From: an uncultured candidate division Zixibacteria bacterium
GTDB lineage: Bacteria; Zixibacteria; MSB-5A5; GN15; FEB-12
Assembly (NCBI GenBank): GCA_913009765.1
Contig: CAJVYT010000208.1
Coordinates: 1 to 7,415 of the forward strand
Length of the DNA stretch: 7,415 bases
Direction of reading: 5' to 3'
Both the position numbers and the translations under genes were made by a program. A model generated the notes under the pieces. The model made no database searches. It was not told the origin of the DNA and saw nothing but the letters and a program-made list of their open reading frames with translations. Shown piece after piece: positions 1-7,078 of the stretch (its first letter is position 1; every line of letters starts with the position of its first letter).

Positions 1-931
1 ACATTCTGTTTGAAGCTATAACAGGAGTGCCGCAAGCCATTGCTTCCAGAACAGGCAAACCAAAAGATTCCACACAGGATGGATATATGAACACATCCGC
101 ATTTTCATAAACTGCTGCAATTTCGTTATGTGGCAGCGCTCCTGCAAATATCACCTGTTCTGATAATTGTTCCCGTTCTGCAATCTTTTTTAGTTTTTCC
201 GTCTCACCTTTAGGGTCACGCCCAACAATCACCAGTGAATGGGGAATTCTTTTTTCGTTTTTCAACCTAACAAATGCTTTCAAAAGTTTATCAGCATTTT
301 TATATTTAAATAACGTGCTTATAAAAAGGATATGAGGTTTCTGAAAACTTGATTTACACTCAGAGTTCTTTCTATTTTCAATAAAAGCTGAGTCAATACC
401 TTCATGTATCACCAGAATCTTCTGTCCTGGAATATTAATTTGTTTTAAAAGGTTTTTTTGAATATCATTAGATACAGCTATTATCTTATCTGCTTTTTTA
501 ACAGAAATAGGCAACATTACATCATAATAAAGCATACGTATCCATGAAATCTCATTAGGAGCATATTTCCCCCTAATTTCTCTAACTGTCAAAGGGCCTT
601 GTATAACTAAAATCTGTTTGCATCCAGAAAAAAGGGTCGCAAAATTTCCAGGTGAAAATAAGACGTCAATATTATGTTTTTTAATATAAAAAAACAGCAG
701 AAATTGCTCTATCAGAGCTCTTAAAATTATATTATCCGAGTAAAGTGGCAGGCATATTTTCTTGAAATTTTCCTGTTTAATATCAAACAGAGACTCATTA
801 ATCGGACTCACCAGGAGATAGTAGATGTTGCCATTGTCTATTTTTGCTAAACTCCTAACAAGATTTACAAGATATGTTTTTGCTCCGCCTCTCTGAGGAG
901 TAACCGATAGGGTATTAATAGCAATGTTCAT
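1..931 (-). CDS. GT4-family glycosyltransferase, 3' end cut by the window edge
   Basis: I translated 310 uninterrupted codons from the ATG at 931-929 to the left edge. The protein is a GT-B fold retaining glycosyltransferase of family GT4, which moves a sugar from a nucleotide donor onto a growing lipid-linked glycan at the cytoplasmic membrane face. The N-terminal domain starts with MNIAINTLSV and has the glycine-rich loop PQRGGAKTY (residues 12-20). The C-terminal donor-binding domain is clear from about residue 203 (ILFISTLFKYKNADKLLKAF, then SLVIVGRDP). The family signature is ESFGLPVLEAMACG, where E288 and E296 form the EX7E pair. Some 60-80 C-terminal residues are probably outside the window. 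The start has no strong Shine-Dalgarno site; only a GGA lies about 11 nt upstream. It is the last gene here in transcription order, 147 nt after the chimeric pseudogene. Family is certain; the sugar and linkage cannot be told. Confidence 0.93.
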   Translation of the reverse strand, partial: MNIAINTLSVTPQRGGAKTYLVNLVRSLAKIDNGNIYYLLVSPINESLFDIKQENFKKICLPLYSDNIILRALIEQFLLFFYIKKHNIDVLFSPGNFATLFSGCKQILVIQGPLTVREIRGKYAPNEISWIRMLYYDVMLPISVKKADKIIAVSNDIQKNLLKQINIPGQKILVIHEGIDSAFIENRKNSECKSSFQKPHILFISTLFKYKNADKLLKAFVRLKNEKRIPHSLVIVGRDPKGETEKLKKIAEREQLSEQVIFAGALPHNEIAAVYENADVFIYPSCVESFGLPVLEAMACGTPVIASNRM

Positions 932-1078
932 TTATCACAGTCCAAATTTTCTGATGACCTGTAAATATTTCTAATATCCCTGCACATTCCTCATCCTGTT
1001 TGATAGATAATAGCAACCACTTAGGAGTTCTTTTCAGTTAGCAAAATCTACTTGGCATCTCAGGTTTTATCCCCTCCT

Positions 1079-1627
1079 TTAATGTTCAAATTCACTAAGG
1101 TGATGTTCCATTAAAAGAGGCTGTTGCAAAAAATGAGTGAAGGGGTGCGGCCAATTCGCCTTTTTTAAACTTCCTACAAATGCAGCAGGGTGTCTTATCA
1201 AAACTATTACATCCATGTTAAATCTTCGGGCAAGCCATTCTGCAGAAAATAGCGCTATAGGGTCTTTCAATAGAGGTCTCTTTCTATTAATTCTATAAAT
1301 AAAAAAACGCGTACTATCCCTTAATAACCACAGAATATCTTTTATGCTTTTTGCTGAGTTCAATTCTTCTAATAAATGATATTTAAATTTTATAGTATCA
1401 TTTAAGTGGCTATAATATTGATGCTCGTTATCCTCGCATAGATAGGTAAACCAATAATCGAATCGAGCATTACAAACCCCTGGCCGATGATCTTCGTTTT
1501 TTGCAAAACCGGTTTTCATGGCTGCAAACAGAGCATCGGCACTCAGGTGTTTACGCAGCCTGATGTCTTTGCTCCGTGCGATTTCTTTTTTGTGTGCCTT
1601 CACAATTGTTTTAAGATGGTTTGACAT
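1079..1627 (-). pseudogene. Chimeric ORF: transposase N-terminus fused to an internal sulfotransferase fragment
   Basis: The reading frame extends to a TTG at 1669, but the ATG at 1627-1625 is preceded by AAGGA with a 7-nt gap and is the better start (182 codons). Residues 1 to about 48 (MSNHLKTIVKAHKK... then HLSADALF...GFAKNEDHRPG) look like the N-terminus of a DDE transposase, a type that in my memory reads 'HLSADAL..., DHRPG, ISLADALMSGFA'. From about residue 50 (VCNARFDYWFTYLCEDNE) the protein is a Sulfotransfer_3-type sulfotransferase, with RPLLKDPIALFSAEWLARRF and the 3'-phosphate-binding segment VLIRHPAAFVGSLKK (Arg and Ser eight residues apart). The usual N-terminal G-x-x-R-S-G-T-T PAPS loop is absent. 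The frame stops right after LLMEHHLSEFEH, where homologues run on for roughly 130 residues. It is therefore cut at both ends and unlikely to be active. The sulfotransferase identity is solid; the transposase part rests on recollection. Confidence 0.8.
1481..1627 (-). mobile_element. 5' remnant of a DDE transposase gene
   Basis: This is the first ~49 codons of the chimera, including its own start and ribosome-binding site. The features that suggest a transposase are the basic N-terminus (KTIVKAHKKEIARSKDIRLR) followed by HLSADALFAAMKTGFAK and EDHRPG, as in a group of IS transposases that continue with ISL-DALMSGFA. That continuation is missing because the frame passes straight into sulfotransferase sequence at about 1478-1490. 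The IS left end should lie upstream, somewhere in 1628-1745, but I cannot place an inverted repeat. A perfect TTGACA hexamer sits at 1695-1690 on this strand, without a convincing -10 box 16-18 nt downstream. Confidence 0.5.
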
Positions 1628-1634
1628 GGTCGCA

Positions 1635-1639
1635 TCCTT
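1635..1639 (-). promoter_or_regulatory. Ribosome-binding site that sets the chimera start
   Basis: AAGGA on the minus strand, 7 nt before the ATG at 1627-1625. It argues for this start over the upstream TTG at 1669-1667, which has no purine-rich site. It belongs to the transposase part and so would now drive translation of the sulfotransferase fragment. Confidence 0.6.
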
Positions 1640-1756
1640 GTAAGTTGTTGTTTTTTTACAAAAAGACAAAAATCGCTATCTCATTGATATGTCAAGGAAA
1701 ATTTTAATTTCACAGTTGATATTTTAAAGAGTTTACGAAAGACATTCTAACAAACC

Positions 1757-1860
1757 ACACTATTTCTGCATTTCCGGGCCGTCCGGGAATTGCTGGTATA
1801 TCTTGCCTTCATTTTCCGCCTCAAATGTAACTTATCATACTGTCCGACTTTCTGGGTCCA
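1757..1860 (-). mobile_element. Decayed left end of an IS3-family-like element with an orfA start
   Basis: On the minus strand, reading from 1860, the sequence begins TGGACCCAGAAAGTCGGACA. This has the TG start and ...GGACAGT... layout of IS3-family terminal repeats as I remember them. About 50 nt inside comes GAGGCGG (1822-1816) and an ATG (1812-1810) opening MKARYTSNSR. IS3-family orfA proteins commonly open M-K-x-R-Y-T-x-E-F-K. One missing base after the codons for YTS would restore the E-F reading, and the shifted frame stops at a TAG shortly after PEMQK. No further transposase follows, so this is a short, broken remnant. The inner boundary is approximate. It lies in the 298-nt gap between the GT2 gene and the chimera; the rest of that gap holds no recognisable feature. 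Confidence 0.4.
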
Positions 1861-1967
1861 TTGTAGTTATTTAGAGCCTTATGAGTTCATTACTTGAAAT
1901 GTAAATTAAAGACGAAATAATGGAACTACAAAGGATGCTATCCTCTTTATTCTCTCTTTTTGGCATA

Positions 1968-2822
1968 TCATAGCTGACCATTCTTATCGAAAACTTCTTT
2001 CCAATGCTTTCCCTTGAATCGCATGGATTCAATGAAAGAATATGGATAATTAAGATTTATTAGTCGATAGAGCTTCCAAACCTTACACCACACAAGTCTA
2101 CGACCTACTGTTAAACCTGGCAAGGCAGACTCCAGAATCCTTTTCGTTTCCGGATTTCCTTCATTCTTGAACTTTTTAGAGCTTATTGAAATTGCTGATT
2201 TAGAAGTATCGTGCCAACGGAATGCACCTAAATATTGAGGAACATATAAGACTCCCCCTCCTGCTTTCATCATCCGCACCCAGATATCCAAATCCATACT
2301 AAGATGATATTCTGGATTTAAGTAACCCACATCTCGGAACAAGGATGCGCTAAAGAAAACTGACGGAGCAGGAGCAGACCAAATACCGCGAAACATGAAA
2401 AATCTGGTTTGTCTGGGAACTCTAATCATTTTGTTTATTCTGCCATCCTGATCTATATATACACAATTTGCATGGATCAAATCCGGCATTCCATTTTTTA
2501 TATAACGATCGGCAACTACTTGTAAACAACCTGGAAATAGCACATCATCGCTGTTAACCCAACAAAGGAGTTCGCCAGTTGCCCTTTTAAATCCCTTGTT
2601 GATAGCATCAGACTGTCCTTTGTCCTTCTCACTTACCCACCAATCAATTCGATCCTCATATTCACGAATAATATCTACACTATTGTCTGTACTACCACCA
2701 TCGACAATGAAATATTCAAGATTGGGATAGTCCTGGTTCAGGACTGACTCAATCGTCTCACGCAAGAATTTCCCCTGATTATACGAAGGGGTAACGATGG
2801 TAATTTTTGGGAGATTGCTCAT
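1968..2822 (-). CDS. GT2-family glycosyltransferase (WfgS-like)
   Basis: This is an inverting GT-A fold glycosyltransferase that would add one sugar to the lipid-linked repeat unit in the cytoplasm. I chose the ATG at 2822 (284 aa) because AGAGGA lies 7 nt upstream; the frame also opens at a GTG at 2843 with no ribosome-binding site. From the chosen start the protein opens MSNLPKITIVTPSYNQGKFL. Numbered from the GTG, VDGGSTDNS (D48) binds nucleotide, and VNSDD (S98-D100) is the metal-binding DXD equivalent. DLDIWVRM (184-191) supplies the acceptor-side acidic residues, and FRWHDTSKS (208-216) is the late R-W-H segment of this subgroup. The layout matches WfgS-like enzymes of O-antigen clusters. 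It begins 24 nt after the Wzy-like gene stops, so the two are probably co-transcribed. All expected motifs are intact; donor and acceptor are unknown. Confidence 0.95.
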   Translation of the reverse strand: MSNLPKITIVTPSYNQGKFLRETIESVLNQDYPNLEYFIVDGGSTDNSVDIIREYEDRIDWWVSEKDKGQSDAINKGFKRATGELLCWVNSDDVLFPGCLQVVADRYIKNGMPDLIHANCVYIDQDGRINKMIRVPRQTRFFMFRGIWSAPAPSVFFSASLFRDVGYLNPEYHLSMDLDIWVRMMKAGGGVLYVPQYLGAFRWHDTSKSAISISSKKFKNEGNPETKRILESALPGLTVGRRLVWCKVWKLYRLINLNYPYSFIESMRFKGKHWKEVFDKNGQL

Positions 2823-2829
2823 ATTTATA

Positions 2830-2835
2830 TCCTCT
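2830..2835 (-). promoter_or_regulatory. Ribosome-binding site that sets the GT2 start
   Basis: AGAGGA on the minus strand, 7 nt before the ATG at 2822-2820. It favours this start over the in-frame GTG at 2843-2841, which lies only 3 nt from the previous stop codon and has no comparable site. Confidence 0.65.
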
Positions 2836-2846
2836 ATCTTCACTTA

Positions 2847-4244
2847 TTACCACACAATACGACGTGGAACAAGTCGTCGGAGAATTCCATCGGGCTGACT
2901 CTTTCTTTCTGCCGCCTTATCTGTCTTCCAAAGCATTGCCTGTCGCCAGGCTGCACCAAAAATGATTCCAGCGGCTGCATGCTGACCCAAAAAACTGTCA
3001 CTCATAAAGAAACAGATCCAGAACCAGATCATAGTTAATCCCGCAAAAAGTCCCAGGAATTTCACCTCGTCAGATGCCTCCTGCCAGAGTCTTCTTGAGG
3101 CCTGAACAACGGTTAATGGAAAATAAATTGAATAAATAAAAAGCCCTATCAAACCCAGTTGAGCCAATGTAGTGACATGACCAAGATGCCCCCAGGCAAC
3201 AGTCAACCTTCCGGAAATATCTCTATGGCTATATGGAGTAAAGTATGCTAACCCACGACCCAAAATAAGTGTACCCTGGCTCCATTCTTCCATTTCTCTC
3301 TCGAAATCCAATCGACGTGTTATAGTGTTTTCATTTATCATATCTCCCTGAAATAAGATCTTAAATCTCGGCACTATAATGTCACCCGGACTGATTTCCG
3401 GAGTTGTATAATGCATTGTAAGCGATATCCCCCCATAGAGCAACAATAATACAAATGGAAGCACAACGGCCTTTACAATTATTTTTTTTTGTCTAAAAAG
3501 CAGAAAAGTGACGGGTAAAACAGCGATGGATGAAATCCATATAGAACGTGTCTGATTAAGGATAGTGCTTACAGCAAAAAGCACCCCCGCTCCTATCAAT
3601 ACGGGCCGTTTCAGGAATCTGGCTTCCGGCAACCAAATTAATCCTGCAAGCAAAAGCCATAATCCGGGGCTGCGGAATGCAATAGTGCGAAACTGCCCGA
3701 TATTCCCAGACAACTGATACAATGACATACGAGACTGAACAAAAAAGAAATGCTCAAATACTGAGACTAAGGAACCCAGGAATAAAGCAAGCAGTAATGG
3801 CTTAACCTTATCTTTTTTATCTACCAGTGTCGCTGCAATAATGAAATAAACAGGCAGTGTTATAGCCCAACGCAGTGCTCGCAGCAGTTCATAAGTCCAG
3901 CCCATAACAAACCAGGACTGCACAAAACCTATCAACAGGACTAATATTAACCACTTGGCAGGGCCTATGATTGTGTTTTTATTCTTGACATTATATTTTC
4001 CTACCACCTTCGGCATAACTTCATAAGCTATCATAGCCGACAGGGCAATCAGGAGACATGCGTCATTTGCATTGAAGTAGGGACCTAAAAAAGGCGTGCG
4101 CGTATATGTAAAGGCATCGGCATTGGCTGCAGCAGTCAAAAAAACCACCATTAGGAAGGCCTTGAACGGTCTAAAAAAGGCCAAGGGTATTCCGATTAAT
4201 AAAATCAGATAAAGAAAATAGACTGGATATCCGACAGGTTCCAT
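2847..4244 (-). CDS. wzy: O-antigen polymerase/ligase-type membrane protein (Wzy-like)
   Basis: This 465-aa protein of the Wzy_C/O-antigen ligase superfamily would join repeat units, or transfer finished glycan, at the periplasmic face of the inner membrane. I count about 12-13 hydrophobic segments, roughly at 6-24, 27-45, 60-77, 97-115, 124-142, 148-168, 190-207, 214-230, 233-250, 256-276, 357-380, 395-413 and 420-436. The superfamily pattern is visible: NQTRSIWISSIA (230-241) near the start of the Wzy_C region, a large periplasmic loop (about 277-355) with ITRRLDFEREMEEW and LGRGLAYF, and GHLGHVTTLAQLGLIGL (352-368), the counterpart of the conserved H...L-x-E-x-G-x-x-G motif. The basic C-terminal tail should be cytoplasmic. 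The ATG at 4244 lacks a clear Shine-Dalgarno site. It sits between the flippase and GT2, which fits a polymerase better than a WaaL ligase, but sequence alone cannot separate them. Confidence 0.85.
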   Translation of the reverse strand: MEPVGYPVYFLYLILLIGIPLAFFRPFKAFLMVVFLTAAANADAFTYTRTPFLGPYFNANDACLLIALSAMIAYEVMPKVVGKYNVKNKNTIIGPAKWLILVLLIGFVQSWFVMGWTYELLRALRWAITLPVYFIIAATLVDKKDKVKPLLLALFLGSLVSVFEHFFFVQSRMSLYQLSGNIGQFRTIAFRSPGLWLLLAGLIWLPEARFLKRPVLIGAGVLFAVSTILNQTRSIWISSIAVLPVTFLLFRQKKIIVKAVVLPFVLLLLYGGISLTMHYTTPEISPGDIIVPRFKILFQGDMINENTITRRLDFEREMEEWSQGTLILGRGLAYFTPYSHRDISGRLTVAWGHLGHVTTLAQLGLIGLFIYSIYFPLTVVQASRRLWQEASDEVKFLGLFAGLTMIWFWICFFMSDSFLGQHAAAGIIFGAAWRQAMLWKTDKAAERKSQPDGILRRLVPRRIVW

Positions 4245-4250
4245 GGATTA

Positions 4251-4280
4251 GTTAGTTGCGTTCATAGCGTTAGTTGCGTT
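4251..4280. repeat. 12-bp direct repeat in the flippase-polymerase gap
   Basis: GTTAGTTGCGTT occurs exactly at 4251-4262 and 4269-4280, separated by 6 nt (an 18-nt period). The rest of this 104-nt gap (4245-4348) also has TTGAT at 4301, 4311 and 4320. It lies 7 nt upstream of the polymerase start. Function unknown; it could be polymerase slippage or a protein-binding site. Confidence 0.5.
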
Positions 4281-4348
4281 TGAGGGCTGAGTTGAGATAT
4301 TTGATGAAATTTGATACGCTTGATTTTCATTTAGCAATTTCCAGTTGC

Positions 4349-5854
4349 TCAAAGTCCTGCCTTTCTATTTAGCAAATCACTGCTAACCCATCCAACCAGA
4401 CGCTTTCGCATAGGGTGGAGCCAGAGAGGTATAAAAACAATTACTGAAAATGCAAAGAGAATTATGCTGTTTAGTGCTATCGCATCAGAGGCATGATTGA
4501 GTTTATGCTGAATTAAAAGAGTGGATAATACGCCAATTAAACACACTGCGCTAATTAACCTACTTGCCTTTGGAAGCAATTCAATCAAGGGAATTCTATT
4601 TTTTATGTGATATGATATATAAATTACACTGCTTCCCAAAGCAAGCGATGTAGCCCAAGCTATAACCACGCCTGTCCCTCCGAAATAAAGACCCAGTAAA
4701 AACCCAGACACGAGATTCAATATTACTATGGAAACATGACTGAGCACATTCCAGCGAAGTTCTCCAATTCCTAAGTATGCAAAATAAGAAGGAGCATTTA
4801 ACATATTCATAAACCTACTAACTCCAAGTAATATTCCACAAATTACAAATGTTTTTTCAAAATGACCTATCCATACTTGAGATATCAAAGGCAAAGATAC
4901 GATTATTAACGAAAATAACGGCAAGGAAAGATAAAAAAGCAATCTGTAGGATGTGAGATAAACAGAGTTTATTTTTTGGGGGATTCTTTCTTTTAAATCT
5001 GCAATGGCTGGGACAAGCACCTGATTAGCTGAAACAATAATAGACCTAAATTGAAGTATCATCCTATTTGCCATTTCATAATAGCCAACCATTGAGAGCC
5101 CACCGAATTTACTTAAAAGAGCTTTTGTTACAGGGTCACAAAACATCTGAGTAATTGATATTATTTGAAAGTTTATGCCATAGCCAATTATTTCTCTAAA
5201 TAATTGCCTGTTCCACCTGTAAGGTATGATAGGTAGTCTAACATACCTCTTTAGCAGAACCCATCCAATTAGAAGCGTTACAGTCATCTGGATTACCCTG
5301 GCGTACGCAACTCCCATTAATCCATAAGGAGGCGCTAAAATAAAACATAAAATGAGGTTTAATACTGCACTTATCATTAAAATCAGACTCCGCAGATCTA
5401 TGCGTTGATAGCCGTCCAGTCCTGCCTGAAATACTGAGAAGATCATCATTAGCCAGAGTGATCCCAAGGCATAGGGTAATATACCGACAGCGAGCAGCAG
5501 GGAATCCCCTGGAACGACTATAGCAAGAACTTTCTTGATCAACGGATAGCTTAGCAACAAAGCTAATCCGATAAATATGCCTAATGAAATTACAGCAGTC
5601 TGAATCACATCCGAGACTTTCTCAGCCTCATTACGGGCAAGATATTTTGCCACAAATTTTACAACACTACCTGAGAGACCAAAATTTGCAATCTGAGCTA
5701 TAGAGGTGGTAGCCAGTATCAGTGACCAGATTCCCAACTGCTTTACGCCTATGGTTTTCAGAAGAAACTTGTATAATATGAATAGAACAGCCCCAATTAC
5801 TATACTCTGCACTATAGACATAAAGGCGTTTATGAGAACCTGTCGTTTTTGCAT
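4349..5854 (-). CDS. wzx: Polysaccharide repeat-unit flippase (Wzx, MOP superfamily)
   Basis: This 501-aa, strongly hydrophobic protein would move the undecaprenyl-linked repeat unit from the cytoplasmic to the periplasmic face of the inner membrane. About 12-14 membrane segments are visible, for example near 12-32, 41-60, 84-103, 121-141, 156-174, 179-200, 302-322, 371-390, 394-415, 432-449 and 461-479. Family features include the opening LINAFMSIVQSIV...YKFLL, with LGIWSLILATTSIAQIANFG (40-59), the segment FGGLSMVGYYEMANRM (250-265) that resembles the F-G...G-Y-Y-x-x-A-x-R signature of this family, and scattered internal basic residues. The length is usual for Wzx. The ATG at 5854 is fixed by the hydrophobic N-terminus, but the leader just before it (CCTGAATAAATA) has no Shine-Dalgarno site. 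It is 104 nt upstream of the polymerase gene and 426 nt downstream of the sulfotransferase, so it may have its own promoter. Confidence 0.94.
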   Translation of the reverse strand: MQKRQVLINAFMSIVQSIVIGAVLFILYKFLLKTIGVKQLGIWSLILATTSIAQIANFGLSGSVVKFVAKYLARNEAEKVSDVIQTAVISLGIFIGLALLLSYPLIKKVLAIVVPGDSLLLAVGILPYALGSLWLMMIFSVFQAGLDGYQRIDLRSLILMISAVLNLILCFILAPPYGLMGVAYARVIQMTVTLLIGWVLLKRYVRLPIIPYRWNRQLFREIIGYGINFQIISITQMFCDPVTKALLSKFGGLSMVGYYEMANRMILQFRSIIVSANQVLVPAIADLKERIPQKINSVYLTSYRLLFYLSLPLFSLIIVSLPLISQVWIGHFEKTFVICGILLGVSRFMNMLNAPSYFAYLGIGELRWNVLSHVSIVILNLVSGFLLGLYFGGTGVVIAWATSLALGSSVIYISYHIKNRIPLIELLPKASRLISAVCLIGVLSTLLIQHKLNHASDAIALNSIILFAFSVIVFIPLWLHPMRKRLVGWVSSDLLNRKAGL

Positions 5855-6280
5855 TATTTATTCAGGAAGAAAGTGTGTTGTCGTATTCATAGTAATCTTT
5901 CAAACTATGTGATTGAATAATTGTATTACGGTATTTGGCTTATAACAAGAAATCAACCAAACAAATTGTAATAACCGAAATGCGCTCTATATCGACAAGT
6001 TCATGCCAGCTTTTAAAAATTCGATCACCATCCGTTTTAAACCGTCCTCAAATCATCCGTATCGAAAAAGGTGAAGATCTACAACTTCAGGAATTATTTA
6101 CTATCATTTGTTTCACCCCAGAATAATTCTGTTCGGACCTTAAAACTTTAATTTAGGGCATGTGCAATATATTGCAGTAACTGCGATTGTAGTAGGTTTG
6201 CTGGACGCTTTAATAATTTATCGATTTTCGTTCTTGAGCCAGCTTAACATTGTTAAAAAAGTTATTTAAGTACTTTCTTT
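5855..6280. other. 426-nt intergenic gap, no convincing gene
   Basis: This gap separates the sulfotransferase stop from the flippase start. A plus-strand reading frame from a TTG at 5935 to a stop at 6126 (63 codons, ending LQLQELFTIICFTPE) is open. It has no recognisable domain and no ribosome-binding site, and it opposes every other gene here, so I do not call it a gene. Minus-strand frames are broken every few dozen codons. The only structures I see are the overlapping palindromes at 6163-6184. It may be a promoter region for the flippase, or the eroded trace of a lost gene or IS. Confidence 0.5.
6163..6184. repeat. Two overlapping short palindromes
   Basis: TGCAATATATTGCA (6163-6176) is a perfect 14-bp palindrome. 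GCAGTAACTGC (6174-6184) is a perfect inverted repeat about a single central base and shares GCA with the first. They lie in the gap some 310 nt upstream of the flippase start. A dimeric regulator could bind such a site, but nothing else supports that, and AT-rich DNA produces palindromes by chance. Confidence 0.3.
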
Positions 6281-7078
6281 TCATTCCCTGTCTTCTATTA
6301 AATATCCAGTTTCAAGCAACCACGTTTTGTAGCGCTTTGTTATAGTATATATTTCATGCTTATTTAAAGCACTTTGCCATACACCAATTGTGCCAGCATT
6401 TTCCGAAATATGACCAGGATGTATGAGAGTACGCTTATCATAAACAGCAACTTTTCTTCTTAAAACTGTACTTTTGCTTAGTAAAGACCTTAATTTCTGC
6501 GGCATTAGCAATCTCATAAAGATTAGCAGCTTTTCTATAAAGATGAGTTTCATGGACTTAGAGATTTTTTCCATATTTTCTAAGGAACAGTCTCTTGCTA
6601 CTGTGTTAATAACTTCTTCTTCTATATTTATATCCAAGAACGTAGCTATTTCTTTTACAGCCTGGGGAAGATTACCTTTCATATCCTCATACTTCTGCCA
6701 GAGGACATCTGGAAATTTTTTTATATCATAATAGATATTAACCGCCTTATCTAACATTGCAAGAAGATTTTCTTCTTCACTACCCCATTTATTTTTAATT
6801 GAAACTGCTACATCTCTAATGTCTCTATAAATATAACAAATTTTCAACCGTGGATTGTTCTTGTTATTGAAAGTTTTGGAATGCAAATCGTGCATCTTAA
6901 TGACATGTAAAGATTCATCATTCAACCATTCGATGAATAGACTTTCAGGAAACTTATAAATCTCATTATCATAATAACCATGGGCATCACCGAGTCGTAA
7001 TTTTTCTATTAACGTTCGAACTATATTATATTGAAGAGTAGAACCTGCCCTTATCATGCCATTACATATAACCAACAT
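6281..7078 (-). CDS. PAPS-dependent sulfotransferase
   Basis: It would transfer sulfate from 3'-phosphoadenosine-5'-phosphosulfate (PAPS) to a hydroxyl group, in this context most likely of the cluster's glycan or its precursor, in the cytoplasm. The protein (265 aa from the ATG at 7078) opens MLVICNGMIRAGSTLQYNIV. GMIRAGST is the 5'-phosphosulfate-binding loop. CYIYRDIRDVAVSI is the 3'-phosphate-binding segment (R...S eight residues apart). Near the C-terminus, HPGHISENAGTIGVWQSAL matches the conserved H-I-S-x-x-x-G-x-x-G-x-W region, so it looks full length. The frame is open further upstream to a GTG at 7126, adding 16 residues encoded by the end of the adjacent IS; family members normally begin near MLVICNGM. 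Neither start has a well-spaced Shine-Dalgarno site. The true acceptor is unknown. Confidence 0.88.
   Translation of the reverse strand: MLVICNGMIRAGSTLQYNIVRTLIEKLRLGDAHGYYDNEIYKFPESLFIEWLNDESLHVIKMHDLHSKTFNNKNNPRLKICYIYRDIRDVAVSIKNKWGSEEENLLAMLDKAVNIYYDIKKFPDVLWQKYEDMKGNLPQAVKEIATFLDINIEEEVINTVARDCSLENMEKISKSMKLIFIEKLLIFMRLLMPQKLRSLLSKSTVLRRKVAVYDKRTLIHPGHISENAGTIGVWQSALNKHEIYTITKRYKTWLLETGYLIEDRE

Noticed and set aside
915..1037. Minus-strand frame reading LKRTPKWLLLSIKQDEECAG... across the chimera-GT4 spacer
   Set aside because: About 40 codons, no start or ribosome-binding site, no family recognised, and it overlaps the GT4 start; may be a trace of a lost gene but unsupported.
1667..1696. 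Promoter built on the perfect TTGACA at 1695-1690 (minus strand)
   Set aside because: The positions 16-18 nt downstream read T-rich sequence with no TATAAT-like box.
1930..1948. Hairpin AAAGGAT-GCT-ATCCTCTTT downstream of the GT2 stop, as a terminator
   Set aside because: The stem is short with a 2-nt bulge, and on the minus strand it is not followed by a T run.
5706..5912. Plus-strand open frame of 68 codons
   Set aside because: It mostly lies antisense to the flippase 5' end, has no recognisable domain, and the flippase frame is clearly the coding one.
5935..6126. Plus-strand open frame of 63 codons in the gap
   Set aside because: TTG start, no ribosome-binding site, no recognised motif and opposite orientation to all neighbours; kept only as a note in the gap entry.
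6255..6276. AAAGT...ACTTTTTT just after the sulfotransferase stop, as a terminator
   Set aside because: It has a T run, but the 5-bp stem contains only one G-C pair, too weak to call.
6474..6731. Plus-strand open frame of 85 codons
   Set aside because: It is entirely antisense to the intact sulfotransferase and its translation looks like a reverse-frame shadow.
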